A stretch of DNA of 64,000 nt, taken from contig NZ_JADBEB010000001.1 of assembly GCF_014874095.1 (NCBI RefSeq), forward strand, positions 496,001 through 560,000, in the 5' to 3' direction. The notes below the pieces were generated by a model that did no database searches, had not been told where the DNA came from, and was given only the letters and a program-made list of their open reading frames with translations. Below are positions 27,538 to 34,739 of this stretch, piece by piece. Both the position numbers and the translations under genes were made by a program. This DNA comes from Plantactinospora soyae (GTDB lineage Bacteria; Actinomycetota; Actinomycetes; Mycobacteriales; Micromonosporaceae). Position 1 is the stretch's first letter. Every line of letters begins with the position of its first letter.

Positions 27538-28209
27538 TTGACCATCGGGTCGGGGGCGCTGGCGACCGCCGGCGCCCCGGCGGACGGGACCATCGAGCGC
27601 GGTCCGGGCCGGCGTGGCGTCGGCACGGCCGCGCTGGCGCTCGCGATCCTGCTGGGACTGCTGCTCGGCTTCGCCAGCGGCCTGCTCGCCCCGGGCCTGT
27701 TCCGGCCCGGTGACGGCTCGCCGGAGGCCGGGTTCGCCCGGGACATGTCGTCGCACCACGCCCAGGCCGTGGAGATGTCGATCCTGGCCCACGAGAAGTC
27801 CACCGATCCGGACGTAAGGACCCTGTCCGCCGACATCGCCCTCACCCAGCAGGCCCAGATCGGCACGATGCAGGCCTGGCTAAAGACCTGGAAACTGAAC
27901 CCGACCGGCAGCCAACCGCGAATGGCCTGGATGCCGGACGCCGCCGGGGCGGTGAAGAACGGGCTGATGCCGGGAATGGCCACCGACGCCCAGCGGGCCG
28001 AGCTGCGCGCCGCCACCGGGCGCGACTTCGACGTCCTCTTCCTGCGGCTGATGCTCGACCATCACCTCGGCGGCATCCACATGGCCGAGGGCATCCTCGA
28101 TCTCTCCGACGACGCGCAGGTGACCGCGCTGGCCAAGTCGATGGTCGCCGGGCAGAAGAAGGAGATCGAGTTGATCCAGTCCCTGCTCGGCAGGTTCGGG
28201 GCCCGGTAG
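27538..28209 (+). CDS. membrane-anchored DUF305 (ferritin-like) protein
   Basis: The start is set at TTG 27538, 5 bp after the DUF3105 stop; no good ribosome binding site is seen, so coupling to the upstream gene is likely. One N-terminal membrane segment (TAALALAILLGLLLGFASGLL) is followed by a DUF305 domain with the paired His motifs FARDMSSHHAQAVEM and LMLDHHLGGIHMAEG. These His/Met motifs often indicate a four-helix metal-binding fold, and relatives are linked to copper handling in some bacteria. About 223 residues. Pairing with DUF3105 is recurrent in actinobacteria, from memory. Confidence 0.88.
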   Translation: MTIGSGALATAGAPADGTIERGPGRRGVGTAALALAILLGLLLGFASGLLAPGLFRPGDGSPEAGFARDMSSHHAQAVEMSILAHEKSTDPDVRTLSADIALTQQAQIGTMQAWLKTWKLNPTGSQPRMAWMPDAAGAVKNGLMPGMATDAQRAELRAATGRDFDVLFLRLMLDHHLGGIHMAEGILDLSDDAQVTALAKSMVAGQKKEIELIQSLLGRFGAR

Positions 28210-28240
28210 TTCCCGCACCCGCACACCCGTACCGCCCTTC

Positions 28241-28269
28241 CGGCGGCCGTCCACCCCGGACGGCCGCCG
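28241..28269 (+). terminator. hairpin after the DUF3105-DUF305 operon
   Basis: Perfect 12-bp arms CGGCGGCCGTCC (28241-28252) and its complement (28258-28269), about 30 bp after the DUF305 stop. Confidence 0.8.
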
Positions 28270-28362
28270 TTCCGGTTCCGGACGCTCCGACCGGTGGGCC
28301 ATCCATCCGTTAAGAGCAGGATGGCCTAGTTGCCCGGTTTGACGAGCTTTCTCCGCACATAA

Positions 28363-28376
28363 CGTGACCAGTCACG
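28363..28376. promoter_or_regulatory. CGTGAC-CA-GTCACG palindrome before the IS630-like gene
   Basis: Perfect 6-bp arms, 22 bp before the start codon of the next gene; a TTGACG hexamer lies upstream at 28339-28344. Possible operator; the regulator is unknown and could be the downstream HTH protein itself. Confidence 0.35.
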
Positions 28377-28398
28377 AACTGTCGTCGTTGTCCTAGAC

Positions 28399-29085
28399 AT
28401 GGCGGTTGCTCTTCGGGACGGACGTCGGTCGGTCACCAGTTGGTGCCGTCGGCACACCATCGGCGGCGACGGTGCGGTGGCGGCCGTACGTCGCGGACAA
28501 CGGTCGGGCGAGGCACGAGTCCTCAGCCGGGACCAGGAACTCGACCTGATCGAGACGATCCGCGGTTGCTATCCGGACCAACTCGGGCTGGACGACGCAC
28601 TCTGGACCCGACAGAGCGTCGCCATCCTCGCCCAGCGCCGGTACGGCCTGCGCCTCGAGGACGGCGACGTCAGCGGCTACCTGCGGGCCTGGGGCCTCGG
28701 CCCGCGTGAACCCACCGACCGGGCCTGCGGCCTCTGCGTCGACGCCGTGGTCGACTGGCTGGAACGCCAGTACCCGTCGGTCGTACGCTCCGCCCAGGAG
28801 CACGGGGCGGAACTGTGCTGGATCGGCCGGACCCGGCTGCACGGGGTGGTACCGGCCGCCGACGTCCTCTCCGCCGTCTCCGTACGCGGCCGGATGCGGT
28901 TCATCGTCGCCACCCCGAACGTCGACCCGGCACTCCCCCGGGACTTCCTGCTCCGGCTCAGTGGCCCGGACGGCCGCGCCGTACAGATCGTGGTCGACGG
29001 CTCCTGGACCCGGGCCGAGTGGCCTCGGAAACTCCCCCCGCGCATCGTGCTGCACGCCCTGCCGAGCTGCGGCCGGAACGGGTAG
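28399..29085 (+). CDS. IS630-transposase-derived HTH protein lacking the DDE triad
   Basis: A 228-residue protein. Residues ~55-115 look like the winged-helix region of IS630-family transposases (LDDALWTRQSVAILAQRRYG, then GDVSGYLRAWGLGPREP). The rest follows the outline of the IS630 catalytic domain: WLERQYPSVVRSAQEHGAEL, then a region where W.DE is expected but CWIGRTRLHG is found, VSAVSVRGRMRF, and VQIVVDGSWTR where DN..H is expected. The first acidic pair is lost and I see no third Glu, so it should not transpose. No terminal repeats are visible. It may be domesticated as a DNA-binding protein. Confidence 0.65.
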   Translation: MAVALRDGRRSVTSWCRRHTIGGDGAVAAVRRGQRSGEARVLSRDQELDLIETIRGCYPDQLGLDDALWTRQSVAILAQRRYGLRLEDGDVSGYLRAWGLGPREPTDRACGLCVDAVVDWLERQYPSVVRSAQEHGAELCWIGRTRLHGVVPAADVLSAVSVRGRMRFIVATPNVDPALPRDFLLRLSGPDGRAVQIVVDGSWTRAEWPRKLPPRIVLHALPSCGRNG

Positions 29086-29199
29086 CCGAGCGGAGTGCCC
29101 AGCCCCCGCCACTGCGAAGCGCACGGCCCGGTACGCCGACACGACGGATACCGATTCGGTTCCGCGTACCCTTGTTTGCTACTCTTTCGTGGTCGCTGA

Positions 29200-29274
29200 G
29201 CCCCCGTAGCTCAGGGGATAGAGCACCGCCCTCCGGAGGCGGTGGCGCAGGTTCGAATCCTGCCGGGGGCACCA
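29200..29274 (+). tRNA. tRNA-Arg, anticodon CCG
   Basis: 75 nt cloverleaf. The acceptor arm GCCCCCG (29200-29206) pairs with CGGGGGC (29264-29270), followed by A and an encoded CCA. The anticodon stem CCGCC/GGCGG encloses CTCCGGA, giving anticodon CCG (codon CGG). The TPsiC arm CAGGTTCGAATCCTG is normal. The 3' end and terminator recur in decayed form downstream, so it seems to be an integration hot spot. Confidence 0.97.
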
Positions 29275-29292
29275 ACCGTGACCAGCACAGAA

Positions 29293-29333
29293 ACGCCCCT
29301 GACCAGGCGAAACCCCGGTCAGGGGCGTCTTTC
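29293..29333 (+). terminator. tRNA-Arg terminator
   Basis: ACGCCCCTGACC (29293-29304) pairs perfectly with GGTCAGGGGCGT (29317-29328), followed by CTTTC. A related copy is at 32534-32570. Confidence 0.85.
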
Positions 29334-29380
29334 GTATGTCCGGCTGTGTCCGGCCGTAACTGGCCGTTGGCGGGTGTCTG

Positions 29381-30153
29381 TGCCGAATACGTGCCGAGGT
29401 TCCGGGCCGGGGGTCAGTCGTCGGGGCAGCCGGGACCGTGCACGCCGCGGACCGTCCGGGACGCCCTGGTACCCGAGTGGTCCCTGCTGCTGTACATGTG
29501 GGCGCTGAGGTAGACGCACCTCTTCGCCGCGCTACGCATGCTCACCGGCCCCGCGTAGTAGAGGTAGCCGTTCGGCGAGTGGTTGGAGACCAGGACGGAC
29601 GGGCGTGGGCAGCCGCTGTAGTCGCACAGCCCGATTTCCAGGTACATGTCGTTGCGGGTGGTCCCGTCGTGCCACCGCACCTTCTCCAGTGATGCGCAGT
29701 TGGTGCCGCCGTTGGCGCTGCTGTAGTAGAGCCGGATAGTGGCGTAGTGCGTGCCGCCGGTACCGGCGCCGCTGGTCCGTACGTTGTACGTATCGATCCG
29801 CGTGCCGGAGCAGACCTCGTGTGCGCTCGCAGCCGGCGCGCTGGCGACAGCGCCAGCGACCGCAGCGACCAGGACCACGCCGAGCGTGGCGAGCAACCTC
29901 TTCATCGATGGGCACTCCGTTCTGGTGAGATGGGCGCGGCTTACGAAGCTGACGGTATGGGCGGGAGTATTCACGGTGTGTCAGGTGAACAACCCACACG
30001 CGTCTCGCTCGGTCGTCTGGCACAAACACACCCGGCGCAGGGTCCGGTGTGGAAGTTGCACCAGGTGCGTCCGTCACACGACGAGTACTCCCCGGGCCAG
30101 GGTCGTGCCGCCAGCGCTCGGGGAGCTGTGAGTGCCGAATACGTACCGAAGTT
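29381..30153. repeat. direct repeats flanking the secreted-protein gene
   Basis: TGCCGAATACGT occurs exactly at 29381-29392 and 30133-30144; the match extends with drift (GTGCCGAATACGTGCCGAGG against GTGCCGAATACGTACCGAAG). The two copies enclose the secreted-protein gene and may be footprints of an integration event. Confidence 0.55.
29414..29905 (-). CDS. small secreted protein of unknown function
   Basis: The ATG at 29905 begins a clear signal peptide (MKRLLATLGVVLVAAVAGAV, then PAASA-HE), with GGAG 11 bases upstream. The mature part is ~130 residues with about seven Cys, Tyr/Ser/Gly-rich and probably beta-rich and disulfide-bonded (CSGTRIDTYNVRTSG, LCDYSGCPRPSV, CVYLSAHMYSSRDH). I do not recognise the family. 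The composition is less GC-biased than its neighbours and it lies between direct repeats beside a tRNA, so horizontal origin is plausible. Confidence 0.7.
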   Translation of the reverse strand: MKRLLATLGVVLVAAVAGAVASAPAASAHEVCSGTRIDTYNVRTSGAGTGGTHYATIRLYYSSANGGTNCASLEKVRWHDGTTRNDMYLEIGLCDYSGCPRPSVLVSNHSPNGYLYYAGPVSMRSAAKRCVYLSAHMYSSRDHSGTRASRTVRGVHGPGCPDD

Positions 30154-30165
30154 GCACAACTGTGA

Positions 30166-30210
30166 AAGGCGGAAGCGCAGGTTCTAGCAGGTCAAATGCC
30201 CCGGGGGCAG
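30166..30210 (+). pseudogene. decayed 3' half of tRNA-Arg
   Basis: AGGCGGAAGCGCAGGTTCTA matches AGGCGGTGGCGCAGGTTCGA of the intact tRNA (29237-29256) with three differences. About 18 bases on, CCGGGGGCA matches the acceptor end. No 5' half is present. It could be an old attachment site, or chance similarity given its short length. Confidence 0.35.
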
Positions 30211-30326
30211 GACCGACGCTGCCGCCCTGACGAACGGCCCGGTGTCAGCGGCTTCACCGATCAGAATTCTTCCGCCACGTCGTCGGTTCTGGTAGCCCCC
30301 TCGCACCGGTGGAAGGATTGCTGACC

Positions 30327-31334
30327 ATGACCGACGCTAGACCGCTGGGCGCTGACGAGGCCTCGTTCATCGCGGTGGTTCGCTCAGGCGATACGGCGCG
30401 GTTTGCGCTCATCACGGAGCGCCACCGGCGTGAGCTGCAGGTGCACTGCTACCGGATGCTTGCGAACTACGAGGACGCCCAGGACATGACGCAGGAGACG
30501 TTCCTGCGAGCGTGGAACAAGCGGGAGTCGTTCAAGGGCCACGCTGCGCTGCGGACCTGGCTGTACCGGATCGCGACGAACGTCTGCCTTGACTTCCTGG
30601 AGAAGCGCAATGACCGCACACCCGTACCGTCCGGGCTGCCGGACTCCGGCTCCGAGGTGCTGTACCTGCAGCCGTACCCCGACCGGATGCTCCCCGAGGA
30701 CCCGCAGGAATCTGTGGTGGCGCGGGAGACGATCGAGCTGGCGTTCATCGTCGCCGTCCAGCACCTGCCGCCGCGGCAGCGGGCGGTGTTCATCCTGCGC
30801 GACGTCGTCGGCTGGCCGGCGTCGAAGGCCGCCGACGCCCTCGATCTGACCATCGCATCGTTGACCAGCGCGCTGCAGCGGGCGCGCGTGACGATGCGCG
30901 AGCAGCTGCCCGACCGCCGCCTCGACTGGCGGAGCCCCGCCGCCCACGAGCTGTCGAATGACGAGCGCGGCGTGGTGAAGTCATACATCGACGCCCATGA
31001 GCGCAACGACCTCGACGGGCTGATGTCCCTGCTCCGCGACGACCTGCGCTTCGTGATGCTGCCCGAGGCGGGCACCTCGGTCATCACGGCCAAGGACGCG
31101 GTGGACGGCTGGGTCTCCGGTGGGCTCTTCCAGCCCGGCTACGACGACTGGCGCTGTATCGCCACGACGGTCAACCGCATGCCCGCCGCCGCGCTCTATC
31201 TCCGCACCCCTGACGACCCGGAGTACCGGTTGTTCAACATCGCGGTCCTGCACATCGTCGACGGGAAGATCGCCGAGCTCACCGGATTCGACGCCACCGA
31301 CAAACCATGGCTGGACCTGCCCCCAAAACTGTGA
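30327..31334 (+). CDS. ECF-type sigma factor with SnoaL-like C-terminal domain
   Basis: A 335-residue group-4 sigma factor. Region 2 is FALITERHRRELQVHCYRML with EDAQDMTQETFLRAW and RTWLYRIATNVCLDFLEKR; region 4 is LPPRQRAVFILRDVVGW followed by the HTH (SKAADALDLTIASLTSALQRA). The linker contains QPYPDRMLPEDP, as in the SigG-like group. Residues ~215-330 form a SnoaL/NTF2-like domain that in related factors controls activity without a separate anti-sigma factor. ATG 30327 with AAGGA nine bases upstream is preferred over the GTG at 30309. No anti-sigma gene is adjacent. Confidence 0.9.
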   Translation: MTDARPLGADEASFIAVVRSGDTARFALITERHRRELQVHCYRMLANYEDAQDMTQETFLRAWNKRESFKGHAALRTWLYRIATNVCLDFLEKRNDRTPVPSGLPDSGSEVLYLQPYPDRMLPEDPQESVVARETIELAFIVAVQHLPPRQRAVFILRDVVGWPASKAADALDLTIASLTSALQRARVTMREQLPDRRLDWRSPAAHELSNDERGVVKSYIDAHERNDLDGLMSLLRDDLRFVMLPEAGTSVITAKDAVDGWVSGGLFQPGYDDWRCIATTVNRMPAAALYLRTPDDPEYRLFNIAVLHIVDGKIAELTGFDATDKPWLDLPPKL

Positions 31335-31448
31335 TCAGACAAGTCCCCGTCGTCGACGAGTCCCGCGCCACGGGCCGGCGTCACCGAAGTCACCGCGGAA
31401 TGAGCACCCCGACCAGCTGAACACCAACGCGACAACGCGAACACCACC

Positions 31449-31473
31449 GCCCCGCCGGCAACGCCGGCGGGGC
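31449..31473. terminator. hairpin between sigma factor and DHFR-like genes
   Basis: GCCCCGCCGGC (31449-31459) pairs perfectly with GCCGGCGGGGC (31463-31473), followed by ATCTT. It serves the convergent pair. Confidence 0.8.
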
Positions 31474-31542
31474 ATCTTGATGCCCGAAGAACGTCAGGAA
31501 GGATTTCGACCCGGCCTCACGAACCGTGCAACTGGCCCGTGC

Positions 31543-32127
31543 TCATCGCCTCGTCTCGTATCGGGTCAGCAGTACACCGCCGGGAAATGTCCGCGTCTCC
31601 ACGAGGTTCAGCTTCACCCAGCTGTCCAGCGCGGTGAAGAACGGCGTGCCGCCGCCCACCAGGACCGGGTAGGTGACCAGCACGTACTCGTCGATCAGCC
31701 CGGCCCTCATGGCCGCCCCGGCGAGCGTCGCGCCGACGATGTCCATCGGGCCGCCTTCCTCTGTCTTGAGCCGGGTGATCTCGGCGACCGCGTCGCCGGT
31801 GACCAGGCGGGTGTTCCAGTCGACCTTGTCGATCGTCGAGGAGAACACCACCTTCGGCATGTCCCGCCACCGGTGGGCGAACTCGATCTCCGCCCGGGTA
31901 GCGCCGGGCTGCTGGTCGGCGGTCGGCCACTGGGAACTCATCGCCTCCCACAGCTTGCGCCCATACAGCGCCAGGCCCGTCGCCCCCACCCGGTCGGACC
32001 ACCACTGGAACAGTTCGTCGCTCGACGACGAGTCCGGTCCCTCACCCCCACTCCAGCCGAGGTCGTCGCCGGGCGCGGCGATGTAGCCGTCCAGGGTCAC
32101 ATTCATGCCGAAGGTCAGTTTCCGCAT
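31543..32127 (-). CDS. dihydrofolate reductase family (RibD C-terminal-like) protein
   Basis: A 194-residue protein starting MRKLTFGMNVTLDGYIAAPG, the usual opening of small actinobacterial DHFR/RibD-C proteins. LYGRKLWEAM and DIVGATLAGAAMRAGLIDEY contribute the NADPH-binding fold; PVLVGGGTPFF is the C-terminal signature. These are stand-alone reductases of unknown substrate, not the essential folate enzyme. GAGAGG precedes the ATG. Convergent with the sigma factor. Confidence 0.9.
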   Translation of the reverse strand: MRKLTFGMNVTLDGYIAAPGDDLGWSGGEGPDSSSSDELFQWWSDRVGATGLALYGRKLWEAMSSQWPTADQQPGATRAEIEFAHRWRDMPKVVFSSTIDKVDWNTRLVTGDAVAEITRLKTEEGGPMDIVGATLAGAAMRAGLIDEYVLVTYPVLVGGGTPFFTALDSWVKLNLVETRTFPGGVLLTRYETRR

Positions 32128-32837
32128 CGTGCCAGCCTCTCGTAGGTCGATCTCATACGTACAGACGGGCGCGGCGCGAAAACCTCATCGGTGCGCGCTG
32201 CCGGCAGACACAAGATCACCGCGCAGACATGGCCAGCCAACCGCAACGGCGAAGACGGCCATGAGACGTACGCCGATCCGACATGCGGACACTCCGACGA
32301 CTCTCTCGCAAGATCTGATGCGTCCTGGCCGACAGGGAGGGCATGGTGCGGGCGCCGGCAACGGGCCGGCCGTCAGCGCACGAAGCACCGTTCGGAACCG
32401 CCAACCTGCAACCGCCTTGGCAGCTCGAACACGAGGTCAGCCCGCGCATCGGCGCAGCTCAACCCAGGCAACGTCACGGTCAAGCCGTGCAGGTTGTCTC
32501 TAGCCGGGGCACCAGTTCAGAGCAGTACAGAAACGCCCCGACCCGGCGCCAACCCGGTCAGGGGCGATTTTCGTATCTCCGGTCGGGTCCGATGATCTAC
32601 GGCCACCGGTGGCCAGTCGCGGCAGATACGCGGTCACGTTCCGCCTGGCCTGAGCGGTCCGCCACCCCTCGCGCCAACTGCCCTGCGCGGGTGGTGTCGC
32701 CTCAGCCCTGGGGGCCGGTCGGGAAGCTGGGGTCAGGCTCACCGCCTCGTTGCCCAAGACGATGCCGCTCTGCGACGATAACGACGTGGCGAGGCGCTCT
32801 GCCGTGTCCCCACGGTGCTTTCCCGATTGGAGTGCTC
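32128..32837. other. 710-bp gene-poor stretch with the right-hand tRNA-like boundary
   Basis: No ORF here has convincing coding character; the long plus-strand frame that runs into the lipoprotein gene has low-complexity, unrecognisable sequence before 32838. The stretch contains the degenerate tRNA end and terminator copy (32489-32580). Base composition is less GC-rich than the core regions. Confidence 0.6.
32489..32580 (+). repeat. degenerate copy of tRNA-Arg 3' end plus terminator
   Basis: GCAGGTT (32489-32495) and CCGGGGCACCA (32504-32514) match the two ends of the tRNA TPsiC/acceptor region. Next AGTACAGAAACGCCCC and CCGGTCAGGGGCGATTTTCG copy AGCACAGAAACGCCCC and CCGGTCAGGGGCGTCTTTCG of the tRNA terminator (29284-29340). 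The hairpin is kept (32534-32544 with 32555-32565). This looks like an attR-type scar or the remains of a duplicated tRNA. Confidence 0.6.
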
Positions 32838-33338
32838 ATGCCGAGCAGCAGATCAGTGGTGATCGCAGCGTTGATCCTCACCGCTATGTCGGCGTGCACC
32901 CGTACTTCAGGGGAAACCTGCTATTTGATTGATGTCCCGAGGGGAATCGGCATCACCGTCGACGCGGCGATCGCGGAGCGGGTTGACACGGCGGAGATGA
33001 CCGTGTGTTGGAACGGTTCCTGCCAGACCCCACCGGTCGTCCTGCGGCCGAGTTCCGGCTCCGTCGACGAGGATTGCACCGGAAGCGGACCTGATGCCGT
33101 CTGTGCCGCACGCGCGGAGCCCACCGGCGAGAAGGCGGGCTTCGCAAATCTCCCCGACATGCCGTCCAGCCCGGTCGAGGTGACCGTGACCCTGACCGAT
33201 CAGGCGGGCGACCGGATTGTCGATCGGACGTTGACGCTCGATCCGAAGATGGTTGATTCTCCGGGTGAGTGTGGCGGAATGAGGCCGCAGGGCCAGATCG
33301 CGGTCAACGCCGACGGAACGGCGCAGGTAGTCGGCTGA
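32838..33338 (+). CDS. putative lipoprotein of unknown function
   Basis: A 166-residue protein from ATG 32838 (GGAG six bases upstream). The signal sequence SRSVVIAALILTAMSAC ends in a lipobox-like LTAMSAC, so Cys would be lipidated. The mature part has further Cys residues (CYLIDVPRGIGI, CWNGSCQ, DEDCTGSGPDAVC) and looks beta-rich. I do not recognise the family. It converges on a secreted protease gene. Confidence 0.75.
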   Translation: MPSSRSVVIAALILTAMSACTRTSGETCYLIDVPRGIGITVDAAIAERVDTAEMTVCWNGSCQTPPVVLRPSSGSVDEDCTGSGPDAVCAARAEPTGEKAGFANLPDMPSSPVEVTVTLTDQAGDRIVDRTLTLDPKMVDSPGECGGMRPQGQIAVNADGTAQVVG

Positions 33339-33346
33339 ATTGTGGA

Positions 33347-33380
33347 CGCAGGGCCCGCAGACGATGCGACGGGCCCTGCG
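33347..33380. terminator. hairpin between convergent lipoprotein and protease genes
   Basis: CGCAGGGCCCG (33347-33357) pairs perfectly with CGGGCCCTGCG (33370-33380). Confidence 0.8.
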
Positions 33381-33388
33381 AACCGCTG

Positions 33389-34525
33389 TCACCAGTTGTC
33401 GTTGACGTACCTGATCAGGGCGGTGGCGACAAGGCCGTGGTTGGATGAGTTGAGCCAGTTGTCGATGAAGTTGTCATTCGTGTCTACGGCGCGATGACTG
33501 TTGGTGCCCATGATCTGAGGGCTCGTTCCGACGTTGATCGCCATAGGCCCGCCGCTCGCCCCATGACCCATGTCACACGCCATCCGAAGGCGGTTGTCGA
33601 GAGGGTTCCCGTTGGCGGCATCGGCCGTGTTGCCCTCGCAGTACATCATGTAATCGCCCTGACTGAAGTCGGAGTCGGGCCTGTTGTATCCATCCGACGG
33701 GTACCCGAACGAGCGGGCGTTGCTGAAACCCGTCTCGCCGAGGAACCGGTAGCCCCAGGCCCCCACGGTGTCGCTGAGGCTGAGCGATTGACCGGACCCG
33801 GGCGTCACGATCACGATCCCCATGTCCGCACCCTGCCTCCGGTCCGAGCTGCCGCTGGTCCACTCGTTGTGTGCGATGAGATTGACGCCCTGGAAATAGC
33901 CGTACGGGATGTCCGAGCCACTGTCGGCCGGAATGAAGATGTAGTTGGTGAACCATCCCGGACCAGCTGGTCCATGAAGGCAGTGCGCTGCCGTCCATAC
34001 CGCGTTGGGGCTATCGGTGACAATGGACGTCGCGCTGCAGCTGTACCACGCCGTCTCCGCCTGATTCGAGAAGAACAGCCGGCCCACCGCACTCGTCGGC
34101 CATGCGGTGACATTGGAAACACGTTGGGAGCGACTGACCGCCGCCGGTGCCGCGAAGGGCGCGGCGGGTGAGCGGGCGTCCGTGAAGCCCTTGGGGGCCA
34201 CTGGAGCAGCCGAAGCCGTCGATTCCGCCCCGCCCGGTTCCAGAATGGTTCCCTTTCCGGTCTCCGGCTGACTTCCCGGCCGGACGTTCGGAGCCGGGGC
34301 AGGATTCGCGGCCGCTTGCCTCAGACGCTCGGGCGTCCAGAACACGCGGAGTTGATCCGGAGTCTTTCGGATGGCGTGGGTGGTGATGGTCGGGCCCGCC
34401 GGGTCCTCCTTCGGCGCCGCCGAGGCCGTGATGGGAACGGACAGTGTTCCGGCAACTGTCACGACTGCCACGAGGACGGGGAAGACGACGCGTCTTTTGG
34501 TGTTTCGGCTGAGCAACTGCGACAT
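33389..34525 (-). CDS. secreted trypsin-like serine protease
   Basis: A 378-residue preproprotein. ATG 34525 has CGGAGAG just upstream; the longer frame is rejected. The signal peptide (MSQLLSRNTKRRVVFPVLVA to ITASA-AP) is followed by a Pro/Ala-rich pro-region and a chymotrypsin-fold domain with the triad His in WTAAHC, Asp in GADMGIVIV and Ser in GHGASGGPM. This group (V8/glutamyl-endopeptidase-like) is common in actinomycete secretomes. The GC content is lower than in core genes. A CRP-like site lies ~140 bp upstream. Confidence 0.9.
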   Translation of the reverse strand: MSQLLSRNTKRRVVFPVLVAVVTVAGTLSVPITASAAPKEDPAGPTITTHAIRKTPDQLRVFWTPERLRQAAANPAPAPNVRPGSQPETGKGTILEPGGAESTASAAPVAPKGFTDARSPAAPFAAPAAVSRSQRVSNVTAWPTSAVGRLFFSNQAETAWYSCSATSIVTDSPNAVWTAAHCLHGPAGPGWFTNYIFIPADSGSDIPYGYFQGVNLIAHNEWTSGSSDRRQGADMGIVIVTPGSGQSLSLSDTVGAWGYRFLGETGFSNARSFGYPSDGYNRPDSDFSQGDYMMYCEGNTADAANGNPLDNRLRMACDMGHGASGGPMAINVGTSPQIMGTNSHRAVDTNDNFIDNWLNSSNHGLVATALIRYVNDNW

Positions 34526-34661
34526 GACTCTCCGATCTGGAGGTAGTGCGCCCACGGAAGGCAGAGCGTCACGTCGCCCGGCGCCCCCCGCGCTCGCCAA
34601 TCGTCCGGTCCGTCCAGTCTCAGCGGCCAGGAATGCCCAAAGCAATCGAAATATTTGCATG

Positions 34662-34677
34662 TGTGATACTCATCACC
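34662..34677. promoter_or_regulatory. CRP-like site upstream of the protease gene
   Basis: TGTGA-TACTCA-TCACC: both half-sites of the CRP family pattern TGTGA-N6-TCACA with one mismatch, including a perfect GTGAT/ATCAC inverted repeat. It lies in an AT-richer stretch ~140 bp before the protease start. A chance match cannot be excluded. Confidence 0.35.
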
Positions 34678-34739
34678 CAGGGGGACTGAATCGATTCGCT
34701 AAGAAGATGTTCGATGGATGTCGCAGTAGCTGTCCTCGG

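Larger units (their letters stand above)
29275..32514. mobile_element. putative old island(s) at tRNA-Arg
   Basis: Bounded on the left by the intact tRNA 3' end and on the right by a degenerate copy of the tRNA 3' end plus a close copy of the tRNA terminator (32489-32580). Another decayed tRNA half lies inside (about 30166-30210). The cargo is a secreted protein, an ECF sigma factor and a DHFR-like enzyme. No integrase, excisionase or transfer gene remains, so it is a remnant at best. Confidence 0.35.

Noticed and set aside
31335-31542. Small ORFs between sigma factor and DHFR-like gene
   Set aside because: Short, without start sites or coding signs; the stretch is best explained by the terminator hairpin.
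29275-32514. Active prophage or integrative element
   Set aside because: No integrase, excisionase, portal, capsid or transfer gene; only scar-like repeats.
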